From the NCBI GenBank assembly GCA_002973575.1, contig PVEQ01000023.1, positions 1 to 46,041 of the forward strand: 46,041 nucleotides of DNA, given 5' to 3'. The notes beneath the pieces are model-generated. The model had not been told where the DNA came from. It saw only the letters and a program-made list of their open reading frames with translations, and did not search any database. How positions within the stretch are numbered: the stretch's first letter is position 1; the number at the start of each line of letters is the position of its first letter. This stretch comes from Sediminibacterium magnilacihabitans (GTDB taxonomy: Bacteria; Bacteroidota; Bacteroidia; Chitinophagales; Chitinophagaceae). A program made the position numbers and the translations under genes. This document shows positions 1 to 9,403 of the stretch, piece after piece.

Positions 1-92
1 GCGTGTGGTTACATCCTTAGACAATCGCATAACATCTTTCGTTTCAATACATTATCACTTTATTTATCAACACTTCTTAATAGCACAACGCG

Positions 93-1364
93 TTAATGTG
101 TATTCTTTACTTGAACATTGTTTCCTTTCGTATCCTGGCTCCTGGCAAAAAACAGGATCACCGCAAAGCATATGGCAGGTACCAGGTATGCCAATTGGAT
201 ATTACCACCGGTAAGGTCTGAAATCTTGCCCATAACGAGCGGCACAAAAGCGCCCCCAACGATCGACATCACCAGGAAAGAAGATGCGATCTTGGTTTCT
301 TCTCCCAGGTCTTTGATACCCAGTGCAAAGATGGTGGGGAACATGATGGACATAAAGAAAGGAACCGCCATCAGCGCATAAGCAGCTGTTGCTCCATGCG
401 CAAAAATAGATACGAGCAACAAAATGATGTTGATGCAGGCATACAACGAAAGCAGCCTGGCCGGGCGGATGTATTTCATGAAGAAAGTTCCGGTAAACCG
501 TCCCACCATGAATCCTACCATGGCAATAGAGCCCCAGCGGAAAGCTGCGTCTTTTTCGGGCATGTTCATGACATATTTAGAGAAGCGGATGAAAAAACTT
601 CCTACCCCTACCTGTGAGCCCACATAAAAAAACTCTGCTATCACAGCGCCTCGCAGGTGTTTGTGCCGGAAGACTTTCCATGAAAAACTGCTTTCACTTT
701 TTTCATCGGCTTCTTTAATCTCCGGTATATGTGTTACAAAGAACAGGGCCAATACCACAAATACAATTGCCGCTATAACGATATAGGGTATTTTCACCAT
801 CCCTGCTTCGAAACTGAGGTAATCGCTCAGGGCCTGCGGTGTCATGGCAGCCAGTTCCTGCGGTGTATGCTCTATACCCGACAAAATGAATTTACCGCCA
901 ATGATCGGTGCAAGGAATGCGCCCACACCATTGAACGATTGCGCAAAGTTGAGTCGTTGTTCTGCGGTAGCTTTATCGCCCAACTTAGTAATATAAGGGT
1001 TGGCTACTGTTTCGAGGAATGTTGCGCCGCTTGCTATGATAAAAAGCGCTACAAGAAAAAATTCATAACTGCGGGCGCTGGCAGCTGGCACAAACAATAT
1101 GGTGCCAATGCCATATAACAGTAGTCCGAACAGGATTCCCTTTTTGTACCCATAATGGTGCATGAACCATCCGGCGGGGAGAGCAATGGTAAAATAACCC
1201 AGGTAAACTGCCGAGTCGATCAGCGCCGATTCGGTATCCGTTAAGCGACATGCCTTTTTCAGGTGCGGAATCAATATGGGATTGATGTTGTGCAAAAAAG
1301 CCCATAAGAAAAAAAGGCTCGTGACAAGCACAAACGGAAGGAGGTAATTATTCGACTTTTTCAT
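93..1364 (-). CDS. FucP/GluP-type sugar MFS transporter
   Basis: A 423-residue inner-membrane permease of the major facilitator superfamily, in the branch of L-fucose and glucose/galactose proton symporters. The N-terminus (LFFLWAFLHNINPILIPHLK) and the stretch ATFLETVANPYITKLG match that branch, and hydrophobic segments recur along the whole length, consistent with 12 helices. Its length is close to that of E. coli FucP. The start is the ATG at 1364; no Shine-Dalgarno sequence is visible. It lies 105 bp downstream of galactokinase on the same strand, so galactose (or glucose/galactose) is the best guess for the substrate. Family is confident; substrate is inferred from the neighbour only. 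No terminator is visible in the 92 bp that follow. Confidence 0.88.
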   Translation of the reverse strand: MKKSNNYLLPFVLVTSLFFLWAFLHNINPILIPHLKKACRLTDTESALIDSAVYLGYFTIALPAGWFMHHYGYKKGILFGLLLYGIGTILFVPAASARSYEFFLVALFIIASGATFLETVANPYITKLGDKATAEQRLNFAQSFNGVGAFLAPIIGGKFILSGIEHTPQELAAMTPQALSDYLSFEAGMVKIPYIVIAAIVFVVLALFFVTHIPEIKEADEKSESSFSWKVFRHKHLRGAVIAEFFYVGSQVGVGSFFIRFSKYVMNMPEKDAAFRWGSIAMVGFMVGRFTGTFFMKYIRPARLLSLYACINIILLLVSIFAHGATAAYALMAVPFFMSIMFPTIFALGIKDLGEETKIASSFLVMSIVGGAFVPLVMGKISDLTGGNIQLAYLVPAICFAVILFFARSQDTKGNNVQVKNTH

Positions 1365-1434
1365 CGGCAGCTATTCATTTTAATAAGCGGTCACAATATT
1401 CGTTATTCATTCGTTTTCCTGAAAAAAATATGCG

Positions 1435-1448
1435 CTAACAACCGTTAG
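1435..1448. promoter_or_regulatory. Inverted repeat between galK and the sugar transporter
   Basis: CTAAC-AACC-GTTAG is a perfect inverted repeat with 5-bp arms and a 4-bp spacer in the 105-bp gap between galK and the transporter gene. It is followed by ACAA-TC-TTGT at about 1452-1461. This could be an operator for a sugar-responsive regulator or a small hairpin affecting transporter mRNA. There is no T-tract, so a terminator is unlikely. The arms are short enough to occur by chance. Confidence 0.2.
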
Positions 1449-1469
1449 GAACAATCTTGTCCTGTCTGT

Positions 1470-2624
1470 TTACAGCAACGAGGTCCCATTATCAATGGCT
1501 ACAATATAGTGCTGTGGCCATTTTTCAAATATTTTGGCATATTGTTCAGCTATAAATGCAATGGTTTCATCCACCTGATCTTCTTTTACCAGATTGATGG
1601 TACAACCGCCGAAACCGCCTCCCATCATGCGGGCGCCGAGTACTCCTTTGCAGTCTCTCGCCAGTGAAGCCAGCACATCTAACTCCTTACAGCTCACTTC
1701 ATACAATTTACTCAATCCCTCATGTGTTTCAAACATGTATTCGCCAAAACCTGCCATATCGCCCTGCTCCAGCCGGGTGCAGGCTTTTTGCAGCCGGTCT
1801 ATTTCTTCCACCATGTATTTGCAGCGATGATATACCGCCACCTCTTTACCGGCAAGACATGTCTCCACCATGTCAATGGTAGCATCTCTCAAACTTTTTA
1901 CTTCGGGGAATTTTTGCTGTATCAACGCCACCCCTGCTTCGCACTCTTCTCTTCGTTTGTTGTAAGCCGATGAGGCCAGCGAATGCTTTACGCCTGTATC
2001 AAAAAGTATGATCCGGATCCCCTCCATATTGAAAGGAATGTATGTGTATTCAAGAGAACGGCAATCGAGTTGGATCACTTTACCGGTTTGTCCAAACATA
2101 CTGGCAAACTGGTCCATGATACCGCATTTTACACCTGCAAATTCATGCTCCGCTTTCTGTGCCATCTTAACCATAGAAAGACGGTCCAGTTTGAGCAACC
2201 ACATTTCATTCATCGCAAAAATCGTAGCGCATTCCACTGCAGCGGAAGAAGACAGTCCGGCTCCCAGCGGCACATCACCTATCACTACTGCGTTGAATCC
2301 GGCCAATCTGTGTCCGTTCTTTTCCAATTGGTCTGCCACACCCAATAAATAATTGGGCCATTGCTTTGCAGTGGGCTTCAGGTCATGCAGGGATGAAGTG
2401 AACGATTCATCCAAATCGCCGGCATATAAATGAATGGCTTCATCATTGCGTGGGCCGATGGCTATGTATATGGCTTTATCAACTGCGGCGGGTAATACGA
2501 ATCCAAGGTTGTAATCGGTATGTTCTCCTATCAAATTGATCCTTCCGGGTGATCTTACAATAACAGCGGGTTCTCCGAACTGTGCGCGGAACAATTCCGT
2601 TACTCTTTCTTTCATAAGGCTCAT
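1470..2624 (-). CDS. galK: Galactokinase
   Basis: Cytoplasmic GHMP-family kinase that phosphorylates alpha-D-galactose to galactose 1-phosphate with ATP, the first step of the Leloir pathway. All three family signatures are present: the substrate signature GRINLIGEHTDY (residues 27-38), the ATP-binding loop GAGLSSSAAVE (121-131), and the C-terminal GARMMGGGFGGC motif. At 384 residues the length is typical. The ATG at 2624 overlaps the stop of the upstream hydrolase by one base (TGATG), suggesting translational coupling; a TTG one codon earlier is possible but less likely. The downstream sugar transporter supports a galactose-use role. No galT or galE is present in the window. Confidence 0.96.
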   Translation of the reverse strand: MSLMKERVTELFRAQFGEPAVIVRSPGRINLIGEHTDYNLGFVLPAAVDKAIYIAIGPRNDEAIHLYAGDLDESFTSSLHDLKPTAKQWPNYLLGVADQLEKNGHRLAGFNAVVIGDVPLGAGLSSSAAVECATIFAMNEMWLLKLDRLSMVKMAQKAEHEFAGVKCGIMDQFASMFGQTGKVIQLDCRSLEYTYIPFNMEGIRIILFDTGVKHSLASSAYNKRREECEAGVALIQQKFPEVKSLRDATIDMVETCLAGKEVAVYHRCKYMVEEIDRLQKACTRLEQGDMAGFGEYMFETHEGLSKLYEVSCKELDVLASLARDCKGVLGARMMGGGFGGCTINLVKEDQVDETIAFIAEQYAKIFEKWPQHYIVAIDNGTSLL

Positions 2625-3481
2625 CAATGCTTGTTTTCTGCAATTTTAGTCATAGAAGCCCGGATAATAAAATCCGCAATGGCTTCGGGGTTTTCAATGG
2701 TTACGTGGTGTCCGTTGGCTTCCTGCTTGCCTTTGGTCATGGGGCGAAGCGTAACGGGACCACCCAGTTTTACGTAATTATTGGCTATCACCAATGCGTT
2801 CTGATCCATGGGTATCAGTTGGTCGTGCAGGCCGAAGCTGAAATAAAGCGGCACCTGGTGATCGGCAAGTTGTTCGAGGTTGTCTTTGGGATTGTCGTGA
2901 TATTGCAGGGCCTCTTCCTCTGTAAACCCATAAGCGCTCTTGAGTTGGTTCCAGTTATCGGGCGCTCCGCTTCCTTTGAAGGCAGCGTCTTTTAATTTAC
3001 CGCCAGGCCAGCTTTTGATCTCGCTCACCGGGTTCTCTGAATAAATGCAACTTACTTTATCGGGATGTTTTTTGGCCCAGGCGAATTCACACAAAGTGCC
3101 GCGTACGGCTCCCTCTAATGCCGGCGTAGCGGCAAAATGTTTTTCGTTAACGAGGTAGTCATAAAATCTTTCCCACTGTTGCATCAGTGCCGGCTGTCCG
3201 TATAACAGTTTGTTATTTACATCCAGGAAACCAATATAAAAGCCTTTGGCCACCAGTATGCTGTCGATCTCTATGTGAAAGTCTGGTGAATAGGATCGCC
3301 AGAGCCAGGGATTGCCTGGCAATGCTTTTGGCGGTACTACCATATAAGCCGGCGTGCTATCGATCGTAAAATGGATCCGTTTGAATCCATGCCATGTATT
3401 CGGATCGGTTTCTTTTTTCTGTGCCCATATTGCAGCGGGCAATAATAATAACACACAAATGATCAAAAAATAATTTCGCAT
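2624..3481 (-). CDS. Secreted alpha/beta hydrolase-fold protein lacking the nucleophile serine
   Basis: A 285-residue protein with an N-terminal signal peptide (hydrophobic residues 4-19, likely cleavage after AIWA at residue 20), so periplasmic or exported. The fold is recognisable from the strand before the elbow, the segment CIYSENPVSEIKSWPGG, the Asp region FGLHDQLIP (Asp220) and the His region NGHHVTIENPEAIADFI (His258/259). At the nucleophile elbow, where relatives carry G-x-S-R-G, this protein reads G-A-V-R-G (residues 124-128); the Val126 codon GTA lies at 3104-3106. It is therefore probably not a classical serine hydrolase and may be a binding pseudoenzyme. It sits 13 bp after the metallo-hydrolase gene and overlaps galK by one base, so it is likely cotranscribed with sugar genes; a carbohydrate-related role is inference. 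Confidence 0.75.
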   Translation of the reverse strand: MRNYFLIICVLLLLPAAIWAQKKETDPNTWHGFKRIHFTIDSTPAYMVVPPKALPGNPWLWRSYSPDFHIEIDSILVAKGFYIGFLDVNNKLLYGQPALMQQWERFYDYLVNEKHFAATPALEGAVRGTLCEFAWAKKHPDKVSCIYSENPVSEIKSWPGGKLKDAAFKGSGAPDNWNQLKSAYGFTEEEALQYHDNPKDNLEQLADHQVPLYFSFGLHDQLIPMDQNALVIANNYVKLGGPVTLRPMTKGKQEANGHHVTIENPEAIADFIIRASMTKIAENKH

Positions 3482-3494
3482 ATAATGGAGAGAA

Positions 3495-4901
3495 TCAGGT
3501 TAAAGCCGTTTCATAATGCATTTCCGGGATCACCACTTCTTTGAAGCCTTTGCGCAAGAGGCGACTGGCAAAGTCTTGCTGCACATCGTATTCTCCATGT
3601 ACCAGGAACAATGTTTTAACAGCAGCGGGATCTTGTTTACTGATGAACTGGCTGAGATCATCGTAATCGCCATGAGCACTCATGCTGCGCATTTGTCCCA
3701 CGTCAGCTACTACATTGTACATCTCACCGAATATTTTAACTTCTTTCGCGCCGCTGGCCAATCGTCCGCCCAACGAATGCGGCTCGCAGTAACCCACCAT
3801 CAAAATGGTATTCTTTTGATCGCTGATATTGTTCATGATATGGTGCTTCACACGTCCTGCATCGGCCATGCCGCTGGCCGACATGATCACGCAGGGCTGT
3901 GGAAGATCGTTCAGGGCCTTGCTTTCATCCACTGTTTTGATGAACTTCAGCCCTTTGAAATCGAAAGGATCATCGTCTTCCTGCATTACTTTTTTGATGC
4001 GCTTGTTAAAATATTCGGGGTATGACTTCAGCACTTCGGTGGCTTCGCGGCTCAGCGGACTATCCACATAATATGGAATGGCCGGCAAGCGGTGTTCCAG
4101 TTCCAATTGATTGAGTGCATAAAGCAATTCCTGTGTGCGTCCCACACTAAAGGCAGGTATGATCAGTTTTCCTTTTTTCTGGATACAGGTTTTTTCGATC
4201 CATTGCAGCAGTGCATCTGAAGTGCCGGTTACATCATCGTGCAGCTTATTGCCATAAGTGCTTTCCAGTATGATATAATCTGCCTGGTGCGGAAAATCCT
4301 GCGGTGATCGCAGGATGGCATCGTTATAACGTCCTACATCACCGCTGAAGGTTAGGTGCGTTTCTTTTCCGTCTTCCTTTATGCGCAGGTGCACTGCAGC
4401 GCTTCCAATGATATGGCCTGCATCGGTAAACATCACTTCCACCTCTTCTGTGATGTTTTTCCAATTACCGTATTCAACTATTTCGAACAAGTCGGCGGCT
4501 TTGGCTGCATCGTCGAGATCGTATAATGGCTGATAGGGAGGCAATCCTTGTTTGGCCCTTCGCTTGTTGATGAACTTGGTATCATCTCTTTGTATCTGCG
4601 CCGAATCTTCCAGTAAGATGATGGTCAGTTCTTTTGTAGCAGGTGTGGAAAATATTTTTCCTGCAAACCCATCTTTCACCAACTTGGGTATGAGCCCGGA
4701 ATGGTCTATATGTGCATGCGACAATACAAGATAATCGACAGAAGACGGATCGAAACCAAAACTTCCATTCAGTGTCTCGGTATCTTTTCCCATTCCCTGG
4801 AAAAGACCGCAATCGAGTAATATTTTTTTCCCGTTCTTAAGGGTAAGCAAATGTTTGGAGCCGGTAACAGTACGCGCAGCTCCGTGAAAAGCAATTTTCA
4901 T
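3495..4901 (-). CDS. Beta-CASP metallo-beta-lactamase-fold hydrolase (RNA-processing type)
   Basis: A 468-residue cytoplasmic enzyme of the CPSF73/Ysh1-like branch of the metallo-beta-lactamase superfamily, expected to be an RNA endo- or exonuclease. The zinc motif HAHIDHSG is at residues 62-69, followed by further metal ligands in DAGHIIGSA and SGDVGR. The beta-CASP cap shows GRTQELLYAL, PYYVDSPLSREATEV and MSASGMADAGRVKHH, and the C-terminal RNA-specificity region carries SAHGDYDDL and HGEYDVQ. I chose the ATG at 4901, giving MKIAFHGAARTVTG, the standard start of this family; an earlier in-frame ATG at 4988 would run into the permease gene. The physiological RNA target is unknown. It sits in a minus-strand run downstream of mlaE. 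Confidence 0.9.
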   Translation of the reverse strand: MKIAFHGAARTVTGSKHLLTLKNGKKILLDCGLFQGMGKDTETLNGSFGFDPSSVDYLVLSHAHIDHSGLIPKLVKDGFAGKIFSTPATKELTIILLEDSAQIQRDDTKFINKRRAKQGLPPYQPLYDLDDAAKAADLFEIVEYGNWKNITEEVEVMFTDAGHIIGSAAVHLRIKEDGKETHLTFSGDVGRYNDAILRSPQDFPHQADYIILESTYGNKLHDDVTGTSDALLQWIEKTCIQKKGKLIIPAFSVGRTQELLYALNQLELEHRLPAIPYYVDSPLSREATEVLKSYPEYFNKRIKKVMQEDDDPFDFKGLKFIKTVDESKALNDLPQPCVIMSASGMADAGRVKHHIMNNISDQKNTILMVGYCEPHSLGGRLASGAKEVKIFGEMYNVVADVGQMRSMSAHGDYDDLSQFISKQDPAAVKTLFLVHGEYDVQQDFASRLLRKGFKEVVIPEMHYETALT

Positions 4902-4953
4902 GTGTAACAGATTCGTACTTAAATGTAGTAAGTGTACCGCACATGAAAAAACA

Positions 4954-5691
4954 TTATAGCAACAGCGCTGCCAGTGCGTAATCGGCAAGAAGAATCAGGA
5001 TACAACTTACCACCACGGCGCTGGTACTGGCCCTTCCTATTTCCAGCGCCCCTCCTTTCACATGGTAGCCGTAATAAGCAGAAATGCTGCTGATAATAAA
5101 TGCAAAAGTGTAGGATTTATACAGAGCGAAAGTGATATTATATAAATTGAGGTTTTGGCGAAGACCAATGTCAAAGATATCTGTAGCCAGTATCCCAGCC
5201 ATGCTGGCTGCTGTACGCCCGCCCCAGATACCGAGGACCGCCGAAATAACGATGAGGCAGGGGATTACAATAAGCGCGCCCAATATTTTCGGCATTACAA
5301 GATAGCTCTTGGTATTGATGCCCATAATCTCCAGCGCATCAATCTGCTCGCTGATACGCATATTCCCCAACTCACTCGCAATTTTACTACCGATAACACC
5401 CGCCAGAACAATACTCACAACGGTAGGTGCCAGTTCCAGTATCATACTGTCTCTCACAATCTGGGCAATGGTTGCCTGCGGCACCAATGGACTCACCAAT
5501 TGATATGCAGTCTGCACAGTAGTTACCGCTCCCAGGAACAACGAAATGATGATGACGATAGGCAAAGCTCCAACGCCAATCTCCACACATTGGGTCATGA
5601 ATTCCTTCCAGTACATGCGCCAGTTCTCGGGCTTGGTAAACATGCCCTTCAACATTAAAAGATAAGAACCGAGATGAGTGAAAAAAGACAT
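4954..5691 (-). CDS. mlaE: MlaE/YrbE-family ABC transporter permease
   Basis: A 245-residue inner-membrane permease of the MlaE family, which with an MlaF-type ATPase and an MCE-domain protein moves phospholipids or other lipids between inner and outer membranes. Typical segments are visible: GALPIVIIISLFLGAVTTVQTAYQL, the region RDSMILELAPTVVSIVLAGVIGSKIASELGNMRISEQIDALEIMGIN, and a hydrophobic C-terminus. It starts 6 bp after the maeB stop, implying cotranscription. The matching ATPase gene is about 11 kb away on the other strand (16955-17731), and no MCE-protein gene is in the window. Family assignment is confident; lipid substrate is unknown. Confidence 0.88.
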   Translation of the reverse strand: MSFFTHLGSYLLMLKGMFTKPENWRMYWKEFMTQCVEIGVGALPIVIIISLFLGAVTTVQTAYQLVSPLVPQATIAQIVRDSMILELAPTVVSIVLAGVIGSKIASELGNMRISEQIDALEIMGINTKSYLVMPKILGALIVIPCLIVISAVLGIWGGRTAASMAGILATDIFDIGLRQNLNLYNITFALYKSYTFAFIISSISAYYGYHVKGGALEIGRASTSAVVVSCILILLADYALAALLL

Positions 5692-5697
5692 GTCTGA

Positions 5698-8040
5698 TTA
5701 TTTCTTTTTCTTTTTTAAACGTTTCCACCAGCTGCTTTGCTCTACAGGTGCTACTACATGATTGCGGCACCTGATCTGCGCATCCACCACTGCTACCGTA
5801 GCCATATTCACAATGCTTCTCACGGCGCTGCCCAATTGCAATACGTGTACCGGTTTTTTAATACCCAGCAAAATCGGACCGATCGCATCGGCACCTCCTA
5901 CTTCTTTCAGCAGGTTGTAAGTTACGTTCCCTGCCGTTAAGTTAGGAAATATCAGCACATTAACATCTTCATCCACGAGTTCGCTGAACGGATAATTATC
6001 CCGCAGTATTTCTTTATTGAAAGCGAGGCTTGCCTGCATTTCTCCATCTACGATCAGGGAAGGATTGCGTTGCTTCAACAAGCGCGTTGCCTCGGCCACC
6101 AGCCGCGCTTCGGGTGAATCGCTGCTACCGAAATTGCTATAGCTGAGCATGGCAATACGGGGCGTGATATTAAAGTTGCGTACTTCTTTGGCCACCATCA
6201 GGGCAATATCTGCCAACTCTTCTGCAGTTGGATTGAAGTTCACCGTAGTATCTGCGAGGAACAAAGGGCCTTTCTTGGTGAGCAGCAGGTACATGCCCGC
6301 TATTTTCTTCACTCCTTCTTCGGTGCCGATGATATGCAATGCAGGGCGGATGGCTTCTGCATAGTTTTTGGTCAGGCCCGACAACATCGCGTCTGCATCT
6401 CCTGTTTCCACCATCATACAACCGAAATGGTTGCGGTCTTTCATCACTTTCAGACTCTCGTACTTATTATATCCTTTGCGTTGTCTTTTGTTGAAGAATA
6501 TCTCGCCGTATTCCTCTCTTTTCTTTTCCATCTCATCGCTCCGCGGATCGATGATGGGAATATCGGCCAAATCAATATCATGTGCTTCTGCAATCTTTTT
6601 GATCTTCTCCCCGTTACCCAACAGGATCGGGTATGCAATACCATCATCGTACAATATGCTGGCTGCTTTGAGTATTTTATGGTTATCTGCTTCGGCAAAT
6701 ACCAGTCTTCGCGGGTCTTTCTTCGCTTTATTGCCAATGGCCCTTACCAACTGGTTATCGAGGCCAAGCCTTTTGTTCAGTTCCAGTTCATACGCTTCCC
6801 AATTGGCGATCTTTTTCTGCGCCACACCACTCTCTACTGCCGCCTTCGCTACGGCAGGCGCTACGGTGGATAACAAGCGCGGGTCTACCGGTTTGGGAAT
6901 GATGTATTCAGGTCCGAATGACATGTGTGTCTGGTTATAAGCCAGGTTCACCATATCGGGTACCGGCCTCCGCGCCAACTCGGCCAATGCCTTTACTGCA
7001 GCCAGTTTCATGGCTTCATTGATCTGCGTAGCACGTACGTCCAATGCACCACGGAAAATATAAGGGAAGCCGAGTACATTGTTTACCTGGTTGGGATAAT
7101 CGGTACGGCCAGTAGCCATGATGATGTCTTTGCGGGCTTCTGTAGCCGCTTCATAACCAATCTCAGGATCGGGGTTGGCCATCGCAAACACGATGGGGTT
7201 CTTCGCCATGGCTTTTATCATATCCTGTGTGATCACATTGCCTACGCTCAATCCCACAAATACATCCGCATCTTTCATCGCAGTCTCCAGCGTCCAATCG
7301 CTCTTCTTCACTGCATACTTTTTCTTTGTTTCACTCAGGTCATTCCTTCCCTGGTGAATAGCGCCGCTTTTATCGAACAGGATGAAGTTTTCGTATTTAG
7401 CGCCGAGTGCTACATATAACTCAATACAAGCCATGGCTGCAGCGCCCGCACCATTCACCACAAACCGGGCTTTCTCAATTTTTTTCTTTTGCAGTTCCAG
7501 TGCATTCAGCAAGGCGGCGGCGCTGATGATAGCCGTTCCGTGCTGGTCATCGTGCATCACCGGAATCTTCATTTGCTTTTTCAGCTCGCGCTCGATATAA
7601 AAGCATTCCGGCGCTTTGATGTCTTCCAGGTTGATGCCGCCAAATGTTGGTTCCAGCGCTTTAACGATCTGTACAAATTTCTCAGGATCTTTTTCATTGA
7701 TCTCGATATCGAATACATCGATATCGGCGAATATTTTGAACAATACGCCCTTTCCTTCCATTACGGGTTTGCCGGCTTCGGGGCCAATATCGCCCAATCC
7801 GAGCACAGCTGTTCCATTACTGATGACTGCTACGAGGTTGCCTTTGGCAGTGTATTTATAAACATCTTCGGGATTGTTGGCGATCTCTTTGCAGGGTTCT
7901 GCTACGCCTGGACTATAAGCAAGTGAAAGGTCTCTTTGTGTTTTAGATTCTTTGGTAGGAATTACTTCTATTTTCCCGGGGCGGCCGCTGGAATGATATT
8001 CCAATGCCTGCTCCCTCCTGAGGTCGTTCTGTTTGGCCAT
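5698..8040 (-). CDS. maeB: NADP-dependent malic enzyme (malic enzyme-phosphotransacetylase-like fusion)
   Basis: Cytoplasmic enzyme of 780 residues that oxidatively decarboxylates malate to pyruvate, yielding NADPH. The N-terminal malic domain shows [33 protein letters not shown] and [11 protein letters not shown]; the NAD(P)-binding domain shows [17 protein letters not shown] and [10 protein letters not shown]. From about residue 430 to the end is the phosphotransacetylase-like domain ([42 protein letters not shown]), which in MaeB is regulatory rather than catalytic. Length is close to E. coli MaeB (759). The ATG at 8040 gives [16 protein letters not shown], the usual start; an in-frame upstream start at 8073 is less likely. 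A 135-bp leader separates it from a promoter-like element near 8180. Confidence 0.95.
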   Translation of the reverse strand: MAKQNDLRREQALEYHSSGRPGKIEVIPTKESKTQRDLSLAYSPGVAEPCKEIANNPEDVYKYTAKGNLVAVISNGTAVLGLGDIGPEAGKPVMEGKGVLFKIFADIDVFDIEINEKDPEKFVQIVKALEPTFGGINLEDIKAPECFYIERELKKQMKIPVMHDDQHGTAIISAAALLNALELQKKKIEKARFVVNGAGAAAMACIELYVALGAKYENFILFDKSGAIHQGRNDLSETKKKYAVKKSDWTLETAMKDADVFVGLSVGNVITQDMIKAMAKNPIVFAMANPDPEIGYEAATEARKDIIMATGRTDYPNQVNNVLGFPYIFRGALDVRATQINEAMKLAAVKALAELARRPVPDMVNLAYNQTHMSFGPEYIIPKPVDPRLLSTVAPAVAKAAVESGVAQKKIANWEAYELELNKRLGLDNQLVRAIGNKAKKDPRRLVFAEADNHKILKAASILYDDGIAYPILLGNGEKIKKIAEAHDIDLADIPIIDPRSDEMEKKREEYGEIFFNKRQRKGYNKYESLKVMKDRNHFGCMMVETGDADAMLSGLTKNYAEAIRPALHIIGTEEGVKKIAGMYLLLTKKGPLFLADTTVNFNPTAEELADIALMVAKEVRNFNITPRIAMLSYSNFGSSDSPEARLVAEATRLLKQRNPSLIVDGEMQASLAFNKEILRDNYPFSELVDEDVNVLIFPNLTAGNVTYNLLKEVGGADAIGPILLGIKKPVHVLQLGSAVRSIVNMATVAVVDAQIRCRNHVVAPVEQSSWWKRLKKKKK

Positions 8041-8179
8041 ATTTGCTTTTTTGGTTATCAGCAACACCACCACGGTCGACTGCAGCGGTGCAACTGCCCA
8101 TCAGCGTTTTATCCGCTGCGGAACGATCCTGATATGCTGGCAGCTATAAAGATGCAGCTATAGAGATGCTCCGGGGCTG

Positions 8180-8187
8180 CAAAAATA
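8180..8187 (-). promoter_or_regulatory. Probable -7 element for maeB
   Basis: The minus strand reads TATTTTTG, a perfect match to the Bacteroidota -7 consensus TAnnTTTG. A -33 TTTG is not present at the ideal 17-23 bp; a TTG lies about 25 bp upstream. Transcription from here would give maeB a leader of roughly 135 nt. It lies in the gap after the M20 hydrolase gene, so it may provide a second promoter within the minus-strand run. Confidence 0.35.
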
Positions 8188-8215
8188 CAATTTAATGCGT
8201 ATTGGCGGCTGTCAA

Positions 8216-9394
8216 TTACTGTACGCTGGACCCAAGCCAGGCCATCATTCCCATACCTGTTTCAATAGCACGCTCATCGATATCGAACTTGGGTGTATGT
8301 ACGTTGTGAATGATGCCCTTGGCTTCATTGCGTACGCCCAATCGATAAAAACATCCCGGTATCTTCTGCGTATAATACCCAAAATCCTCGGCGCCCATAC
8401 GCATTTCGGTTTCTTCTACCTTTTCTTTTCCCATATAAGCTTCTGCCAGGCGCCAGGCTTTTTCTGTGAATACAGGATCATTGTCTACGGTAGGGTATCC
8501 TACATCGATATGCAGGTCTATTTCTCCTCCCATCGATTCTACCAACCCTATGGCCTGCTTGCGTATGAGCTCATGCGCTTTGAATCGCCACTGTTCATCC
8601 ATGGCGCGGAAAGTGCCCATCAGTTTTACTTCGCTGGGAATAACATTGGTGGTATGTCCGCCTTGTATAGAACAGATAGACAGTACAGATGGTGTGAGCG
8701 GATTCCTGTTCCTCGAAATGATCTGTTGCAGGCCCACGATCAGGTGAGATGCAATTAAAATAGTATCTGCTGTAAGGTTGGGCGCCGCTGCATGTCCGCC
8801 CTTACCCCTGATGGTAATATAAATTTCATCTGCGCTGGCCATTACCCTGCCTTTGCGAAAACTCAGTTTACCCTCATCCAGGCCCGGATGCACGTGCAAT
8901 CCTATGATACCGGCAGGCTGCGGATTTTCCAGCACACCTTCATTGATCATATAGCTGGCGCCTCCCGGGTTTCTTTCTTCGCCAGGCTGAAAAATCAGTT
9001 TGATGGTTCCTTCCCATTCCGATTTCAACACATTCAATATTTTAGCAGCGCCCAATAATATGGTCGTATGTACATCGTGACCGCAAGCGTGCATAACGCC
9101 CGGGTTTTGTGATTTGTACGATGTTTCATTTTCTTCCTGGATGGGAAGCGCATCCATATCGGCACGCAAAGCGATTACCCTGCTGCCGGGATTTTTTCCT
9201 TCGATGATACCCAACACACCTGTTGTTGCTTTTACGGTAAAGGGTATTCCGAAATCTTTCAATTTTGATTGTACGAATTGACTGGTCTCAAATTCGTGGT
9301 AACTCAACTCCGGGTGAGCATGTAAATGTTTTCTAACCGAAATAAACTCTTCTGCATATTTGCCTGCCAGGTCTTTGATCTTTTGCTGTAACAT
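8216..9394 (-). CDS. M20-family metal-dependent amidohydrolase
   Basis: A 392-residue enzyme of peptidase family M20D, which hydrolyses N-acyl amino acids or related amides. Visible metal and catalytic motifs are ALRADMDALPIQE (residues 75-87), GVMHACGHDVHT (99-110, with Cys104 and His106 as likely ligands), FQPGEE (135-140) and RMGAEDFGYY near the C-terminus. The middle section (GRVMASADEIYITIRGKGGHAAAPNLT) is the dimerisation domain. No signal peptide is seen, so it is probably cytoplasmic. It starts 9 bp after the stop of the SPOR-domain gene and is likely cotranscribed with it. The exact substrate (N-acetyl amino acid, hippurate or an indole conjugate) cannot be told from sequence. Confidence 0.9.
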   Translation of the reverse strand: MLQQKIKDLAGKYAEEFISVRKHLHAHPELSYHEFETSQFVQSKLKDFGIPFTVKATTGVLGIIEGKNPGSRVIALRADMDALPIQEENETSYKSQNPGVMHACGHDVHTTILLGAAKILNVLKSEWEGTIKLIFQPGEERNPGGASYMINEGVLENPQPAGIIGLHVHPGLDEGKLSFRKGRVMASADEIYITIRGKGGHAAAPNLTADTILIASHLIVGLQQIISRNRNPLTPSVLSICSIQGGHTTNVIPSEVKLMGTFRAMDEQWRFKAHELIRKQAIGLVESMGGEIDLHIDVGYPTVDNDPVFTEKAWRLAEAYMGKEKVEETEMRMGAEDFGYYTQKIPGCFYRLGVRNEAKGIIHNVHTPKFDIDERAIETGMGMMAWLGSSVQ

Positions 9395-9403
9395 GCGCTT
9401 GCT

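Noticed and set aside
5..214. Plus-strand open frame at the window's left edge
   Set aside because: It overlaps the 3' end of the sugar transporter on the opposite strand, shows no recognisable domain and has low-complexity composition; it is a shadow frame.
3495..4988. Longer start for the beta-CASP hydrolase at 4988
   Set aside because: The 29 extra residues lack family similarity and would overlap the end of mlaE; MKIAFHG at 4901 is the family start.
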